The notes: generated by a model not told the origin, from the sequence alone. A stretch of DNA of 64,000 bases from Acanthacorydalis orientalis (GCA_034766995.1 CM068317.1:49438425-49502424); one strand, 5' to 3'; positions 13,369 to 26,070 are shown, counted from the stretch's first letter. Translations and numbers: made by a program.

Positions 13369-14912
13369 TTATATCTCTCTATCTCATTCTATCTATCTAC
13401 ATACCTCTCTAGCTAAGTATTTATCTATCAATACGAATATGTATACCAATCTATCTATTATTCGAACTATCAACCTATCTTTATAACTATCTATCATCTT
13501 CCTATACCGATCTACCATTCTATCTATCCCTTTGTGTATCTATTGTATCCTATCTATTCATCTATCCATTTTTGTACCTATATATCTACATCTCTATATA
13601 ACTATCTATTCACCTATCATTCTATTTATCTGTCTACTTATCTATCTATCTATTCGTCTATTTATCTCTCTATTTATCTATCTATATATCTATACACCTT
13701 TCAATCTATATAAATAAATATCTATCTTTCTATCTATTTAACTTTTTATCTACTTATTTATCATCCTATATATGGATCTACTATTCTATCAATCTATCTA
13801 TCTACCTACAAATCAATTTAATGATTTAGATGTTTATTTGTCTATTTATCTACCACTCTTATCTATCTACATATCCACCTATTTATCTACCTAACTTTCT
13901 ATCTATCACTTTACCATTCTATCAATATATCAATCTGCATATCTATCTATTTATATATCTCTCTTCATGCTCATCTTTCTATCTATTTAGCTATCCATTT
14001 ATCTATTTCTCTATATACTTATCTATCTATCTACATATCCATTTATCTATCTATTTCTTTATCTGCCTGTCTACCATTCTACCTACCCACCTATCATTCT
14101 ATCAATGTACCACTCTGAATATCGAGTTACTTATCTATCTACATATCCATTTATCTACTTCTATATGTATTTCTCTATTTATTCATCTATATATTTACAT
14201 ATCTATCTACCTCTCTCTCTCAATTTATCTTCCTATTTACCATTATATACTTTTACTTATCTGTTTTTTCGTCTGTCTACTTATCTATATCTATTTATCT
14301 ATCTTCATATCTACCAATCTACCATTCTATCTGGCTATGAACCTATCTATCTACCCAATTATCTATCTATTCATATATCTATCTACGTGTCCACCTCTAT
14401 CTACTTACTTATCAGTCTTCCAATCAAACATTTCATCTATCTACTCATCTATATGTCTATCTATATCTCTATCTATTTATCTACGTTCATATCTACGGTT
14501 CTATCGTCGTTTATATCTATCTATAAACCTATCTATCTATCTACTTTTCTATCATTTTATATATCCATCTAACTATACAACTATCTACCCCTCTATCTAT
14601 CTGTCTAGCTATTAATGTACCATTCTATCAATCTATCTATCTACCTTATTATCTTTCTATTTATCTACAAATCTAGCTACGTTTCTATCTATTTATCTTC
14701 TTATTTGCCGACTTATCGTTCTATCAATCTATCTATGTATGTACCTATGTATCCATCTACATGTCAATCTACTTATCTCTCTGTCTTCCTGTCTATGTAC
14801 CCTTTGATCCACTTATCTATTTACCCATCTATCTATTTGTCTATCTACCTCCGAATTTATCTTCCTATCTATCGATCAACTATTCCATCTATCTATACAT
14901 ACATTTTTATTC
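13369..14912. repeat. 1.5-kb degenerate TATC (GATA-type) array
   Basis: Almost continuous TATC/TATT/TACC tetranucleotides with substitutions and small indels. The long open frame over it (13830-14615, 261 codons, I-Y-L-S repeats) is a by-product of the tetranucleotide, because the array lacks stops in that frame. A smaller array of the same type flanks a (TA)n tract at 17043-17250. Confidence 0.9.
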
Positions 14913-15267
14913 GTATAAAACATGTAATTATGATCAAAATCTGTAAACGTATCGAGAGAATGTCGCCGATACAAAAAAGCATGTTCCAATGGCTGCAAGC
15001 CGGCTTAATAAATAATCTGTGTTGCGAAATTTATTATATCAGGATATTAGGTCACAACTTTCACTCGTTTCAGCGTCGCGAGAGACCGCCGAAATTTTAA
15101 TTAGGACGCCCGAACGTGACCTGCAATCTTATGTTCAGAATTTCTTATACAGACGAGATCGTTCCACTGATTACGCTATTAAGTTTCGAACCGTTTCTAA
15201 TTCTGTTTTCAAACACTGAAAATGATACGGCGGGAGGAATGTTTTTACTCCGGCGGGACGTAATTAG

Positions 15268-15269
<2 letters not shown>

Positions 15270-15322
<53 letters not shown>
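15270..15322. repeat. (TA)n microsatellite
   Basis: Uninterrupted TA dinucleotides. The flanks (14935-15270 and 15330-15815) show no gene. Confidence 0.9.
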
Positions 15323-15325
<3 letters not shown>

Positions 15326-15836
15326 ATGAATTTATGAAAGTGAACTAAATTACAATACTCTTAGAGGAGTCTTTTAAAAACAAATACTTTTTATTCATAA
15401 ATGAATTAAATTTTCAAGTCACAAACTACAAAAATTTTGATGATAAAAAGTATTTAATAAATAAGTGTTTAGTCTTTTTTGATTAATTCTTATACGGATT
15501 CCGATGGCAATGCCATACTGTTTAAAGCGTAGGGTACAGAAAACTGTTATTGGGCATGAATTTATTTAAAAAAAATAAGTCTGTACATACCCCACCCCAA
15601 TATTTTCATTCGGAATGTTTAAAAACCAGTAACAGTTTGAACGCATTGTTATATAAAATCGTCGTGATTTGTGGAAAATTATTGATTTTTTTAAAAAAAA
15701 AAACGTTTCCAGTTGTCAACTTTTAAAAGTTTATTGTAACGAATACAGGTATAATTTTTACAATTAAAATTACAACAGAATCGACTTTCATTAAATAGAA
15801 AATCGTTAACGACTAAGATATATATATATATATATA

Positions 15837-16150
15837 TTCAGTGTTTTTAATTGTTCACGATCTTTTATTGTGTAAACATAGTTATTCACATTCTAAATGT
15901 ATTTTCCACTCAACGCACAAACCGCACACATCCTCTCTGACTTTTCTATTCAAAATGTTTCAGGAATTGATTATATTTGTATATTGCTTATGTGCATTTC
16001 GATAGCAAATCAAATATCGCAGAGTTGAGGTAGAGAAAAAATCGTTCAATTTTTTTTAATAATTCTATTGAAGACATCAGAATAACATTTTTGGTTTTCG
16101 GATTGACTGGAAAACTTGTTTGCGAATGTTAATTAAACCACAGTGACAGA
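15837..16150 (+). repeat. Dispersed repeat D1, copy 1
   Basis: Homologous, in opposite orientation, to about 51785-52070. Shared blocks are CAGTGTTTTTAATT, CTTTTCTATTCAAAAT, TATTGCTTATGTG.A.TTCGATAGCAAA and GTTGAGGTAG. It starts flush with a short (TA)n tract at 15818-15836. The nature of the repeat is unknown; no coding capacity is seen. Confidence 0.6.
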
Positions 16151-16743
16151 ACTGTATTGTGTTTGAAATTGGATACTGAAAGTGAATAAATTCGTATCAA
16201 AAGAAGATAAATGTTCAATTTTATATTTTTATGGTTCGTGGGACGAGTGATAATTTTATTTTTGATGGAGATATTAGCTAAGAAAGGTAGATGTGTTTGA
16301 ATACAGGCAGAATTTATTGGAAAATAAAAATGGTTATTTAATTGTCCACTGTCGTTTTTTCATAGAACAAAAGGCTTGAGTTTTTACTACAGATTCACAC
16401 ATATAATTATATATATATATATATGTGTGTGTGTGTGAGAGAGAGAAAGAGTAAATATATTATTACTGCGAAACTAAATTTCAGAGAGAAAAAAAAGAAA
16501 ACATTCTGTACACAAATACGGAAATGAACAACAAAAGAAAAGTGAAAAAGTTCAAGACACTAACGACAGGCAATCGTTCGAGTGATTATCAACTCCTTCA
16601 GTGTAATTACTGAAAAATACGGTCAGTAACGGAGCAAACGACCGGTCGGAAAAATCCTGCCTGCAGCTGGTAGTTGAGACCAGATGTTCTCTCGCCCTTT
16701 GTGCATTCATAACATTTTCAACAGACTATATCCTGGTCTTATC

Positions 16744-16791
<48 letters not shown>

Positions 16792-16826
16792 TATATATAC
16801 ATATACATATACATATATATATATAC

Positions 16827-16866
<40 letters not shown>

Positions 16867-17061
16867 GTGTGTATACAATTGAACACAAATTCGGTTATAG
16901 GGAGCACTGAAGGACTAAATTAATTTCCTCAAATAGTCATTAATTGTTAATTTCATAAACGCATTTTTAACTCATTCCATAATCGATAAAAATCTCAGTT
17001 CAAAAAAAAGCATCACGAGAATCAAAATTCTATGATCTACCATTTTATCAATCTATCTATC

Positions 17062-17130
<69 letters not shown>

Positions 17131-17320
17131 CTGTCTATCCATCTACCTATCTTTGTAGCTATTTATCTACTTATCTATATATTAACTTATCTACTTATCT
17201 GCATCCCTGTGTTTTTGTCTATTTACTTATCTATCTACATATCTGTATATAATATCATCATAAAACATTATCACTTCTATCTTATTTATTTTGATTTGAA
17301 TCAATGGTCACTCAGACAAC
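16150..17320. other. AT-rich with several microsatellites
   Basis: Contains (TA)n(TG)n(GA)n at 16405-16452, a long (TA)n with CATA interruptions at 16747-16873, and (TATC)n flanking (TA)n at 17043-17250. No gene is recognised. Confidence 0.5.
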
Positions 17321-17545
17321 CTTTTTTCTGTTAAATCGATGTTTCCTTAAGTGTTCGTCGAATTCAAGTATCTTTCACACAGGTTAGCTTCAACTGACAA
17401 TCGCAAAGAAATAGCACTCAGCGTTTTACAGATGCGGATGAATGATTATTCGAGTAGAGTCAATCTTTACCAGAATCTACTCTTTGTTTGAATTCATTCG
17501 GGTTGTTTATCCTTTTATAAGAAATTTAATCGCAGACATACTAGA
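17320..17545 (+). repeat. Dispersed repeat D2, copy 1
   Basis: Matches 57745-57945 in the receptor gene's second intron. The best block is ACCAGAATCTACTCTTTGTTTGA followed by CATTCGG.TTGT and TTTTATAAGAAATTTAATCGCAGA. Function and class are unknown. Confidence 0.6.
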
Positions 17546-17582
17546 TAAAATATAATAATCGCACAATTAATGTTTTAATAAT

Positions 17583-17604
17583 GTGTCATAATCAATTATG
17601 ACAC
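17583..17604. repeat. Perfect 10-bp inverted repeat
   Basis: GTGTCATAAT and ATTATGACAC are separated by CA. It lies at the left edge of an M1 mariner copy, in a position corresponding to the AATCAATCATAAC leader of that family. Confidence 0.8.
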
Positions 17605-17990
17605 GGTTTTAAATTTAAATAATTTTTCGTCGTTTTAGGATTTTTGAATGCCAATCTCAACATTTAAAAATTACTGTATTTCTGAAATAGTGAACACGAT
17701 GGTGTCCGAGATGCAGCATATAAGGCATTGTATATTTTTCGCATTCCAGTTGACAGAAAAAATAGTGCTGAATCCTTAGGAATCATTTTTCAGCTTTAAA
17801 AGTGTTGTAACGCATAAAACAATGAAAGAGGTCCGAAAATGTATAACGACTTCATTGACATAAAGTAGCCATATTTTTTTTCGAGTCACCAGGCAATTGG
17901 AGTGAAGTTATAAAAAATAGCGAGGGATAATTTGAGGATTAAAATGTATTCAATTTTTCAAAAAACAAACACTGATTTTCTATAAAGAAG
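17600..17990 (+). mobile_element. Deletion-type mariner relic (family M1, copy 3)
   Basis: The leader block (TCGTCGTTTTAGGATTTT) is followed by the transposase start (MVSEMQHIRHCIFFAFQLTEK). A short jump follows to the C-terminal end (NWSEVIKNSEG, matching WSKVIQNN of the copy at 55929). The junction lies about 24 bp from that of the other copies, so it is a further-deleted relative. Both terminal repeats are worn away. Confidence 0.65.
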
Positions 17991-17999
17991 ACACCTAAC

Positions 18000-19150
18000 A
18001 TATATTTCTCTAAGGACACATTCACACAAGTTTATATTGGATCACAGTTAAAAAACAGAACTAATATTTGTTTAAGGGAACTTGATTTATATAAACGTAC
18101 ACTTGTTTGATTATCGTACTCAATATCGAAATTTGCTCTCCTACTAATATTCTTTTCCCAAACGGATCGACCGATCTATAAAACCGAACCCCACTCTCAG
18201 CAATCCTCGACACGTGGCACGAATTGCGTAGGAATGTTCATTAATGATTTCAAGTATGATGACGAGAAAAAAGGGGCACGCGAACGAACCTCCACACACA
18301 CACACACGCATATTCTGTCCTTTTTCAGCGCGCCACACGTCGCGACGGCCGTTACTTTCGACGTAACGCAGAGAGAATGATGTATACATTCGTTCGTCGT
18401 TTTCTCCATTATCGTTTACAGCTTCTCATATTCCGTTCGGTAAGTCCTCACTGTCCGTCCGTCTCTCGTCACACCGACAAATATATGTTTATCGGGGAAA
18501 CAAATTGGATATTTAATTGTTTTCTACGGATCGCGGCCGAGCCGTTATGAGTCTAATTATGAATTCGATTCATTTATTAGCTGACATAATTTATCGAATT
18601 TACATAAAATTAATCGACCGTTTGATACTCTCGGCGAGATCAAAGCGCGGTAAGGTTTCGAAACGGTTCCGTTTTCGCCAACAGATGAACAGTTTCGTAA
18701 ACGTTGCCTCTAAGTCAAGACATATTGATTAATGTTCTGCAGGCGACAACGAGTTATATTGTCTTGTGCGTCGAGAGATTCAATTCCTCTTTATGATATA
18801 ATTTTTATTTACAAGAAAATTGATTCGAATCGAAGTGGATTGCGAGTATCTATTGAAGGAAAATGTGTACGTGTTTCATACAATTTAATCAAGTTAACTT
18901 TTATGATTTCAAAACACTTCCCTAATTTGTTTCAACGTACGATTGATTCTTGGAAGATCAGTGGTAATTGGCATCCAGATTTTCATAACCGCTTTTAAAT
19001 CTATTATATTAGTAGAAAATACTTAAAAAATCTGAAATATGACTTTTGTATATTTTTTACAGAATCTGATGTGTTTCTATAACAGATATCTCTAATTCAG
19101 TTTAGATTTTGGTACTCGCTTCTTGCTGTCTTACATTTTCTTTCAATTCA
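18000..19150. other. Mixed sequence with GC-richer patch, no gene seen
   Basis: The segment 18150-18720 is GC-richer with some CpG. The open frames on both strands resemble nothing known. The rest is AT-rich. Confidence 0.3.
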
Positions 19151-20245
19151 TATTAAGATCTATAGATAATTAAGAATCTTAATGGAAATCAAAGAGCTTC
19201 ATTAGCTAAAACGAAAAGCAGCAACGTAGAAGAGAAAGTTGTCCTCTGTATTCTCATTGAATCTTTTGAAATCGTTCTACACTTTTGAGGAATCCTGAGG
19301 TTGAAATATGTCCATCATACGATTTTCAATGACACAAAAAATGAGTGATAGTGTTTGTACCTTTTAATACAGGAAGGTCTGAATGCCCTCCCGTACCTTA
19401 AGAAAGATGAAAATCGATTAATAATATTGAAATTAAATAACTGTACACGATTAAGAAGATTTATGTGAATTAAAGAGTTTTGTTGACTAAGAAAAGAAAC
19501 AGTTAGTTAACATATAGTTGTTATCTTTGTTATTCACACTTTTGAGAAACTCCTGAGGTTAAAATATGTTCAAGATTTTCAATGACACAAGCAACGAGTC
19601 TTAGTGTTCGAATTTTATAATACAGGAAGGCTCGAGTGGAATCCAGTTTCTCAAAATGGGTTAAAAATTTATTAATTATATTGACAACCTGTTAAGATCT
19701 ATAAATAATTAAGAAGTTTAATGGGAATTAAAGAGTTTTGTCAGTTAAAAGAAGAAGCAAGAATGGAGAAGATAGAGTCGTTCTCTTTGAATTATTTTTG
19801 AAATCGTTCAACGCGTTTGATAAACCTCTGATACAGCAATAAGTCCAAAATTTTCAATGGCACAAGCGATGAGTCCTAGTAGTCAGATCTTGTAATACAT
19901 GACAGCTCGAGAGTTTTCCATTTCATCGAAAATGGATGAAAATTTATTAATAATATTGAAACCTTGTTAAGATCTATAGACAATTAAGAATCTCAACGGG
20001 AATTTAACAGTTTAATTGGTTAAAACAAGAAGCAGTAACACAGAAGAAAGTGTTGTTCTTTTTGAATTATTTTCGGAATCGTTTCACAACTTTGAGAAAA
20101 TCATGACGTTGAGATACATACAGGATTTTCAGTCACACGAACGATTGGTCTTATTGTTCGGATCTTGTAATACAGGGAGGGTCGAAGGCCTTCGACTACT
20201 TAGAAAAGGGATGAAATTCTATTAACAATATTGAAATAATTTTTA
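19151..20245. repeat. Four tandem copies of a ~275-bp repeat
   Basis: Units begin at about 19151, 19430, 19691 and 19966 (279, 261, 275 and 280 bp). Each runs from TTAAGATCTATA.A.AATTAAGAA through AAAGAG.TT, ATTTTCAATG.CACAAG.GA and TTTTAATACAGG..GG to TTAATAATATTGAAA. The units have diverged by substitutions and small indels, as in satellite-like DNA. No long open frame is conserved between units. Confidence 0.85.
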
Positions 20246-22630
20246 TCTCTCAAATTATGCTGATATGTAAACGAAAAAATATTTAAACAGGAAGGCATTG
20301 ATGACCTTATTTGTCGACACATTTCTAAACCTCAAATCTCCCTCTCACTCACTTCAACGCATGTTTAAAAGAAGATCAGACTAAACAACACGATTCCGAA
20401 TTTCGGTGTAGTTTTTTGAATAGAATGGTATTGTAACAATCAATTAGGTGTTATTGTAAAAATTTTGACCACAAAACATTTTTATGGTGTGTGGGATGAA
20501 AAATGAGTTCATTTATGAAATTAATTACCAGCTTTAATTTTTTTCGTTTCATAAAATTTTATATATTTAAAATTATTGCGTTATTTATTTAGTATTCAAT
20601 CCTAATCTTATCGAGGAAGATTGTTAAAACTGTCTTAAGATTTAATGAATTTGTTTAAGAGTCACTGCTTCAACTCATACCTCATACACAACAACGCGCG
20701 CATTAAATATGAAACAGCCGTGCAGGAAGTATCGCACAACTTTTTATAAAAAAGTGTCAATGCTTCTCCGAACCGACGGCTCGACGTGTCGACCGAGAAG
20801 ACATTTCTGGGCGAAACGAAACGAAGTTTTTAATATTAATCCCCGAGCCGTTCACACAAAAGAACGCATTCCAGTAAAACAATAAATAAGTATAACTGTT
20901 CGAGAAAGAAAGCGGAACACTGAAACGACCCCGTTGATTCTTACTGCATAATGCAAGAAGACGATACTGATCTCGATTCTTATGTCCCCCGAACACACAC
21001 ACGTACACGTGTACACGTCTGTGAAAGGTACATTGAACACGTGCCCCCGAGGGCGTCGTGCCGATGACACGGAGTCGATGTTTTGAAAAAGGTCAAGAGG
21101 ACGGAGCGCGTTTCATTAAAATTTCCTGACTACGACGTCCACGTTTGATCGTGCGGACGGATGACCTGGTGGCCTGAGGATATTGACTGGCCGGTCGGAC
21201 GGGAGGATCGACGGGCACGGGAAACGACATAGGTACAGTTGATGGTAGACAGTCTCAGATTTAAATCCCTGTAGATCGACGATGCGGACGACGTCTTGTA
21301 ACTAGTAAGGACGGGCACGTGACGAGCGTTGGAAAAGAGTCGAAGCCAGCACGTGGGGTTCACGCGACGTCGTACAGATTTTTGTAGACAGTGGTCGGGG
21401 AAGAGAGTATCTATCGTGTATTAAAAAACAGATATTAGAAATGCGAAAAGATTCTTTTCAAATTGCTCATCAGATTAATGAACAGTCTGTGAATCAAATT
21501 AGTCATTAGATTAACATGTTTGACTTTTTACAGTTTCTAGGACGAAAACGTGATTACAGGAGAAATTATTTTGATTTTGTCTTACGTGGAAGATTTACTG
21601 AATAAAAAAGAAGCTGGCTGAATAAAATAGCCAGTTGCATGCTAGCAGAAAAGATGAAAAATGCAATTTTACTATGTTGATCCAGAAATAATTTCTTTTT
21701 TGAAAGTGACACTTAGTTAATATCTTCTTGAAATACTTTCTCACAATTCATATATGCGATCATCTATTTTTAAGGTTGAAACGTGATCGAAAGGAAGATC
21801 ATTTTGTCTTTCATTTATTAGAAGGACTGGAAAATGGTGTCAAAGAAATGTATTAAGAATTTTATTGCCGTAAAAAATTTACTAGAAGAACTAGATTTAT
21901 TCACTGGTGGAATGAAGGAACTGATTACACTTTTTCAGAAAAATATTAATAATAAAGACTGACTAAGTGAATCAATCTTGATCAAAACTCATTTTTCTGT
22001 AAACAAAATTATTCATTTGATCAAATTAGCATTTCTGTTTGTTTTAAATTTTTTTCTCGACTCTTGGGTAGTATTTGTATGGTGTTATTGTAAAAACTGA
22101 TAGATTTATCCTAAACGAATAAGAACGTGTGGTTTTTAAGAGTTCAAAAAAACGTGGTAACCATTACTATTGAAAGGATAAACTAATAATCAAAAATCGA
22201 TCAATAATAAGAAAAACTCGAACGGGACAAAAATCCGTTCGAGAAACTGAATTCAGACACGCACAGTTCCAGTACAATATTTTGATTGAATCACGTTTTA
22301 TCTGAGAAACATTTGTGGAACAATGATTCCATGTTTAAAATAAATTAGAAACTTCACGAGCACATTCGAAAATTTCGAACGCTTAACCAACCATAAAACA
22401 CATCCCGTACACACGCTCGTCCTGTATCTTTCTGTTTAATTAACAGTAAAAGATAGTACTTAATCGTAATTAGTTTTACTTAATCTAATATTCAAGACTA
22501 CACTCTATTTTATTATTAAATTATATTGTCGTATCGTTTATATACATTCTATGCACCGTACTGGATTTCCTTGAACCCTGTTTGTAAATAAAACACTGGT
22601 GCCTTCTTTTCATAACATAATTTGCCAATA
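20246..22630. other. Intergenic; GC-richer 20690-21390, otherwise AT-rich
   Basis: The patch 20690-21390 is CpG-rich and carries short open frames on the minus strand without recognisable family membership. From 21400 to 22630 the sequence is AT-rich and I see no gene or transposon. Confidence 0.3.
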
Positions 22631-22636
22631 ACAATC

Positions 22637-22639
<3 letters not shown>

Positions 22640-22724
<85 letters not shown>
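22640..22724. repeat. (TA)n microsatellite
   Basis: TA dinucleotides with a single G interruption near 22680. Confidence 0.9.
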
Positions 22725-22727
<3 letters not shown>

Positions 22728-23089
22728 CGGTAATTATGACAGTGGACCAAGTCAAAAAATTGAAAAAAATGATTTTATGGTTTATTTTATATAACAATTA
22801 TTTATATTTTAATAATCTAGAAGAACCAAAACAATAAATTAAAAAATAAACCGTTTAATGACTAGGAAGTTGGTCGGTAAATATAATTCTGTTTTTGTTT
22901 ATTTTCATAGTGGGCTAAGTCACTTACTTTTCGGTATATTTTGTTTTTCTGGAAAAATGCATTTACTTATCAGATTTTTATATAAAACTATATTCATTTT
23001 CAAGATAAAGATAAATAACCCTTAAGATAAGTCAACTTCACTGCTTCAAGCTCTCAAACGAACGATTAAATTGATATTGGAAAAAAAAA

Positions 23090-23436
23090 TCTCTAGAGAA
23101 ATCAATTACAAAGGAAAGAAAAATATTAAAGGAGAAATTGTTTATTGGTTGAATGTATAATGGATCAGATTTCGTAACTATGCCCATTATCAGATGTTTC
23201 ATGAAACATCTCTAGATGATAGGGCGGAGTTTCAGATTTTAGATCTTTCACTTAAAAAAGGAAGGTCGAAAATACATGAAAAAATTCAATTTCCACTTTA
23301 TGCGTGTATCCGACCACTTGCAAAGGAAAAACAAGGATACGAAGATATAATGCGCCTATTACCGTACATTCCGCCAATTTTATATGAGTATTTTTATACT
23401 CTCAAAATATCACAAAAAGAGAAAAAAGAATATTGA
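23090..23436 (+). pseudogene. Possible coding relic of unknown family
   Basis: An open frame from about 23086, with one stop at 23159-23161, continues to a TGA at 23434. The part after the ATG at 23194 encodes 80 residues. It has a protein-like mix, including LYACIRPLAKEK and a DIMRLLPYIPPILYEYF segment. This pattern reminds me of C-termini of uncharacterised transposon-encoded proteins in insects, but I cannot name the family. No upstream exon or transposon end was seen. It could also be a chance frame. Confidence 0.3.
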
Positions 23437-23851
23437 AGTAGAAGATGAAATCTTCAGTATTTTTCTAAATTAAGTCAACATGATTATAATTACAGAATGT
23501 AAGTGAATACTATTGTTCGTAACTTCCTCTTTTGAATAAGACTGAAATATTTTCTGTTATAAATCATTTTTAAGATGTTTGAGTAATTTTGAAAATAGTG
23601 CAAGTCATATGAACTATCAAAAAACACTTATTTTGTCATGATAGTTGCGAAAGTTCATAATTATATAAAAGATTTACATTATAGCAGTAAGTACTTTGAA
23701 AAATATTTTGTTACATAGTGGAAAAATATTTTTTAATACACACAAACCTAAAGATTTAAATAGCAACAATAGGAAAAATATATGACAATCCACTGTCATA
23801 AATATCGACTCACACACACAGACACTTATATATATATATATATATATATGA

Positions 23852-24012
23852 CCATGTTTTATATGTGTCAACCTCCCGTAATGAATATTTTATTCAAAAT
23901 GCTGTACCTCACTTATTTACTGAATCATATTTAAATTCAATATTGAACACATCTGCTTCAAGTTATCATAAGCACCTAAGCTAGAACTGAACAATAGATA
24001 ATTGTAGTAGAT
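23852..24012 (+). repeat. Dispersed repeat D3, copy 1
   Basis: Matches 48385-48548 in the same orientation. Shared blocks include GTAATGAATATTTTATTC.AAAT, ACTTATTTAC..AATCATATTTAAATT and GAA.TGAA.AA.AGATA. Both copies sit immediately after a (TA)n tract (23827-23850 and 48345-48380). The class is unknown. Confidence 0.65.
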
Positions 24013-24222
24013 GATCTAAAACGAAGAAGAATACAAAAACAACGTCAATGAACAAATATAAACCTTTTGTGATAATAATTAATGAACAAATTAATTTCAT
24101 TAAAAATGACTGTTAAAATCGTTAATCCTTAACGAAAACTTCACAAACATTTCAACCGTTGAAATGTATAAAACAGTCTTCAATTACTTTCCACATACAT
24201 ACATCTCACTCTCTCTCTGTTT

Positions 24223-24224
<2 letters not shown>

Positions 24225-24279
<55 letters not shown>

Positions 24280-24720
24280 AGCCCGTCGAGCTTACTCCCT
24301 ATTACATCGGCTGAGAACTTTGAGTCAGTTGTCATCCACCCTCGTCGCTTATCGGACCCACGCAGAACTTCTATAGCTTATCGTGGCTTTCTGCAGTCGC
24401 CGTATAACGGATCCGATGTAGTAACTCGTGTGTTTTGTTAGGATTTGTAAAACGGATAACGAAACATATTATTGACCTAGAGTCGAATTTAATTCAGTTT
24501 ACAGGAAAAAAACAGCAAGAGCGCGCGCGCACACACACGAATCGAAATACATGTTCGACACGTTGCGTACTCCTCGTCCGTCCCTGTTTGTATATCGAAT
24601 ACGTGTGTCGTCCGTCTGCGACGTGTGTTCGATTTCAAAACTCGTCTAACAGATCGTCGTTTTGTCTGTCAGTTTCAATTGTTACATGTATGGAGAGAAA
24701 GAGGAAATGTGATGAGCGAA
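24225..24720. other. (TA)n tract followed by CpG-rich patch
   Basis: (TA)n lies at 24225-24268. From 24280 the sequence is GC-richer with CpG and a (GCGC)(ACAC) run near 24520. No coding family is recognised. Confidence 0.3.
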
Positions 24721-24797
24721 GAATGATATGAACGAAAATCTTAGATAGAATTAAATGTTCAATAGATATTCTTTTTTCGTTAGGTTATATTAATTTA

Positions 24798-25145
24798 CTA
24801 GGGGGCTCCGCCCTCTGCACGATGCACTCTCCAACTTGCCGGTGGGCTTCACCCTCGTTTTTCAACGTCCGCTCCTCCCTCTTAACGAATAACAGAAATT
24901 AACAAATTCCACACAAATATAATCCGAGTAAAATGTAAGTATTAAAGTTTTGTCGGAAAAGTTTATAAAAATGAACACAACAAAATACAATTTTAAAATC
25001 TGTAACAGTTTTTTCATTGTAAAGCTCAATGATTACAATATTTCGAATAAATTTCTTATCAGTTTTAAACTGAAATCGTACACCCTCTTTAGTTATACAT
25101 CGTGATAGAGCTACACATACATGTGACAATCAATCAACAGATACC
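24798..25145 (-). mobile_element. Helitron 3' end with helicase C-terminal remains
   Basis: On the minus strand, VCVALSRCITKEGVRF matches the QLYVALSRVTS.EGL motif near the C-terminus of Helitron Rep-helicases, followed by a degenerate VIIELYNE (NIVYKEVF in intact proteins). The frame stops at about 24899. The 3' region then ends in a GC-rich hairpin, GAGGGCGGAGCCCCCTAG, directly before a T, the expected Helitron terminus. The helicase is truncated (only about 75 codons remain), with a frameshift just before the motif. The ending is shared with 4915-5001. Confidence 0.7.
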
Positions 25146-25392
25146 ACAAGATTTCCATTGACAAATCAGAACACGAATAAAAATTGAGGAGGCGACGGAC
25201 AAATTTTTATGTATAAAAAAAGTATCAAAAAAGTATTAGAGCTTGAAAGAAATATATTTTCAACAAGATGTAAAAAAAATCATCTATTTTTTTAGATAAA
25301 TGTAGGCACTTATTTTTATCAAATCGGTTATTTTTCTATAATTTATTTAACTTGTTCATTTATTTATTTTCTTTTTTCTCTAGTTACTAATT

Positions 25393-25462
25393 TCACTCTC
25401 TCTCTCTCTCTCTGAATATATATATATATAGAGAGAGAGACATATATATATATATATATGTC
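25393..25462. repeat. (CT)n/(TA)n/(GA)n compound microsatellite
   Basis: CT, TA, GA and TA runs in succession. The tract adjoins the 3' end of the retrotransposon relic to its right. Confidence 0.85.
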
Positions 25463-25985
25463 ATAATATAAACCTCTTTCTATCCACGGTTGGACGAAGG
25501 CCTCTTTCAAGCCTTTCCAGTTCAAACGATTCAACGCTTTTATTTTCCATAAAATTCCAATGAATTTTCCAGTTTATTTTCATATCCATTCTATACTTCT
25601 CTAAGCTCGTCTTGTCACAGAATGTGATGGATATTCGATTTAATATTAAATCGTTTCGTATAAATGAACTCCATCCGATATTTATTCTTCTACTGACTTT
25701 GTCGATAAATGTTCTCTCCTTGTTAATAAGTTGGTCTGAATAAAATGACTTCGCTGATTCTTTTCTTTTTATTTCTTTTTTTCAAAAAAACCCAATGCAT
25801 TAAGCATTATTTTTCTTAGCTGTGATTCATGACGAGTCCTAATTTTCGATTGGAGTTGTCTAATTCTTCAATTATCTTTTATAGTTCTTCAGGAGTATTT
25901 GCAAGAAAAAATATATCATCAGTAAAACGAATGAGACAGCCTTTCTCCTTTTACTTTTTTTCCTTCATCTTCCCAGTTAAACAAT
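25463..25985 (-). pseudogene. RTE-like non-LTR retrotransposon, reverse transcriptase 3' relic
   Basis: Minus-strand reading gives LIRFTDDIFFLANTPEEL followed by IIEELDNSNRKLGLVMNHS. This is the catalytic F-A-D-D box region of a reverse transcriptase (second residue changed to Thr) and its downstream helix. Further on, the C-terminal WKGLKEAFVQPWIERGLYYD leads straight into a (TA)n tract. The frame is broken by stops and shifts, and everything upstream of the catalytic box is missing, as in 5'-truncated copies. The copy at 33174-33557 ends in the same bases. Confidence 0.8.
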
Positions 25986-25999
25986 TTGGATACACACAC

Positions 26000-26003
26000 A
26001 TAC

Positions 26004-26070
<67 letters not shown>
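26000..26070. repeat. (CA)n(TA)n microsatellite
   Basis: ACACATACACATACATACA grading into a pure TA run. The region 26080-26580 to its right holds no recognised gene. (TA)n recurs at 26584-26636. Confidence 0.85.

Noticed and set aside
13830..14615. Open frame of 261 codons rich in I-Y-L-S
   Set aside because: Produced by the TATC tetranucleotide array; overlapping frames are open too and the composition is pure repeat.
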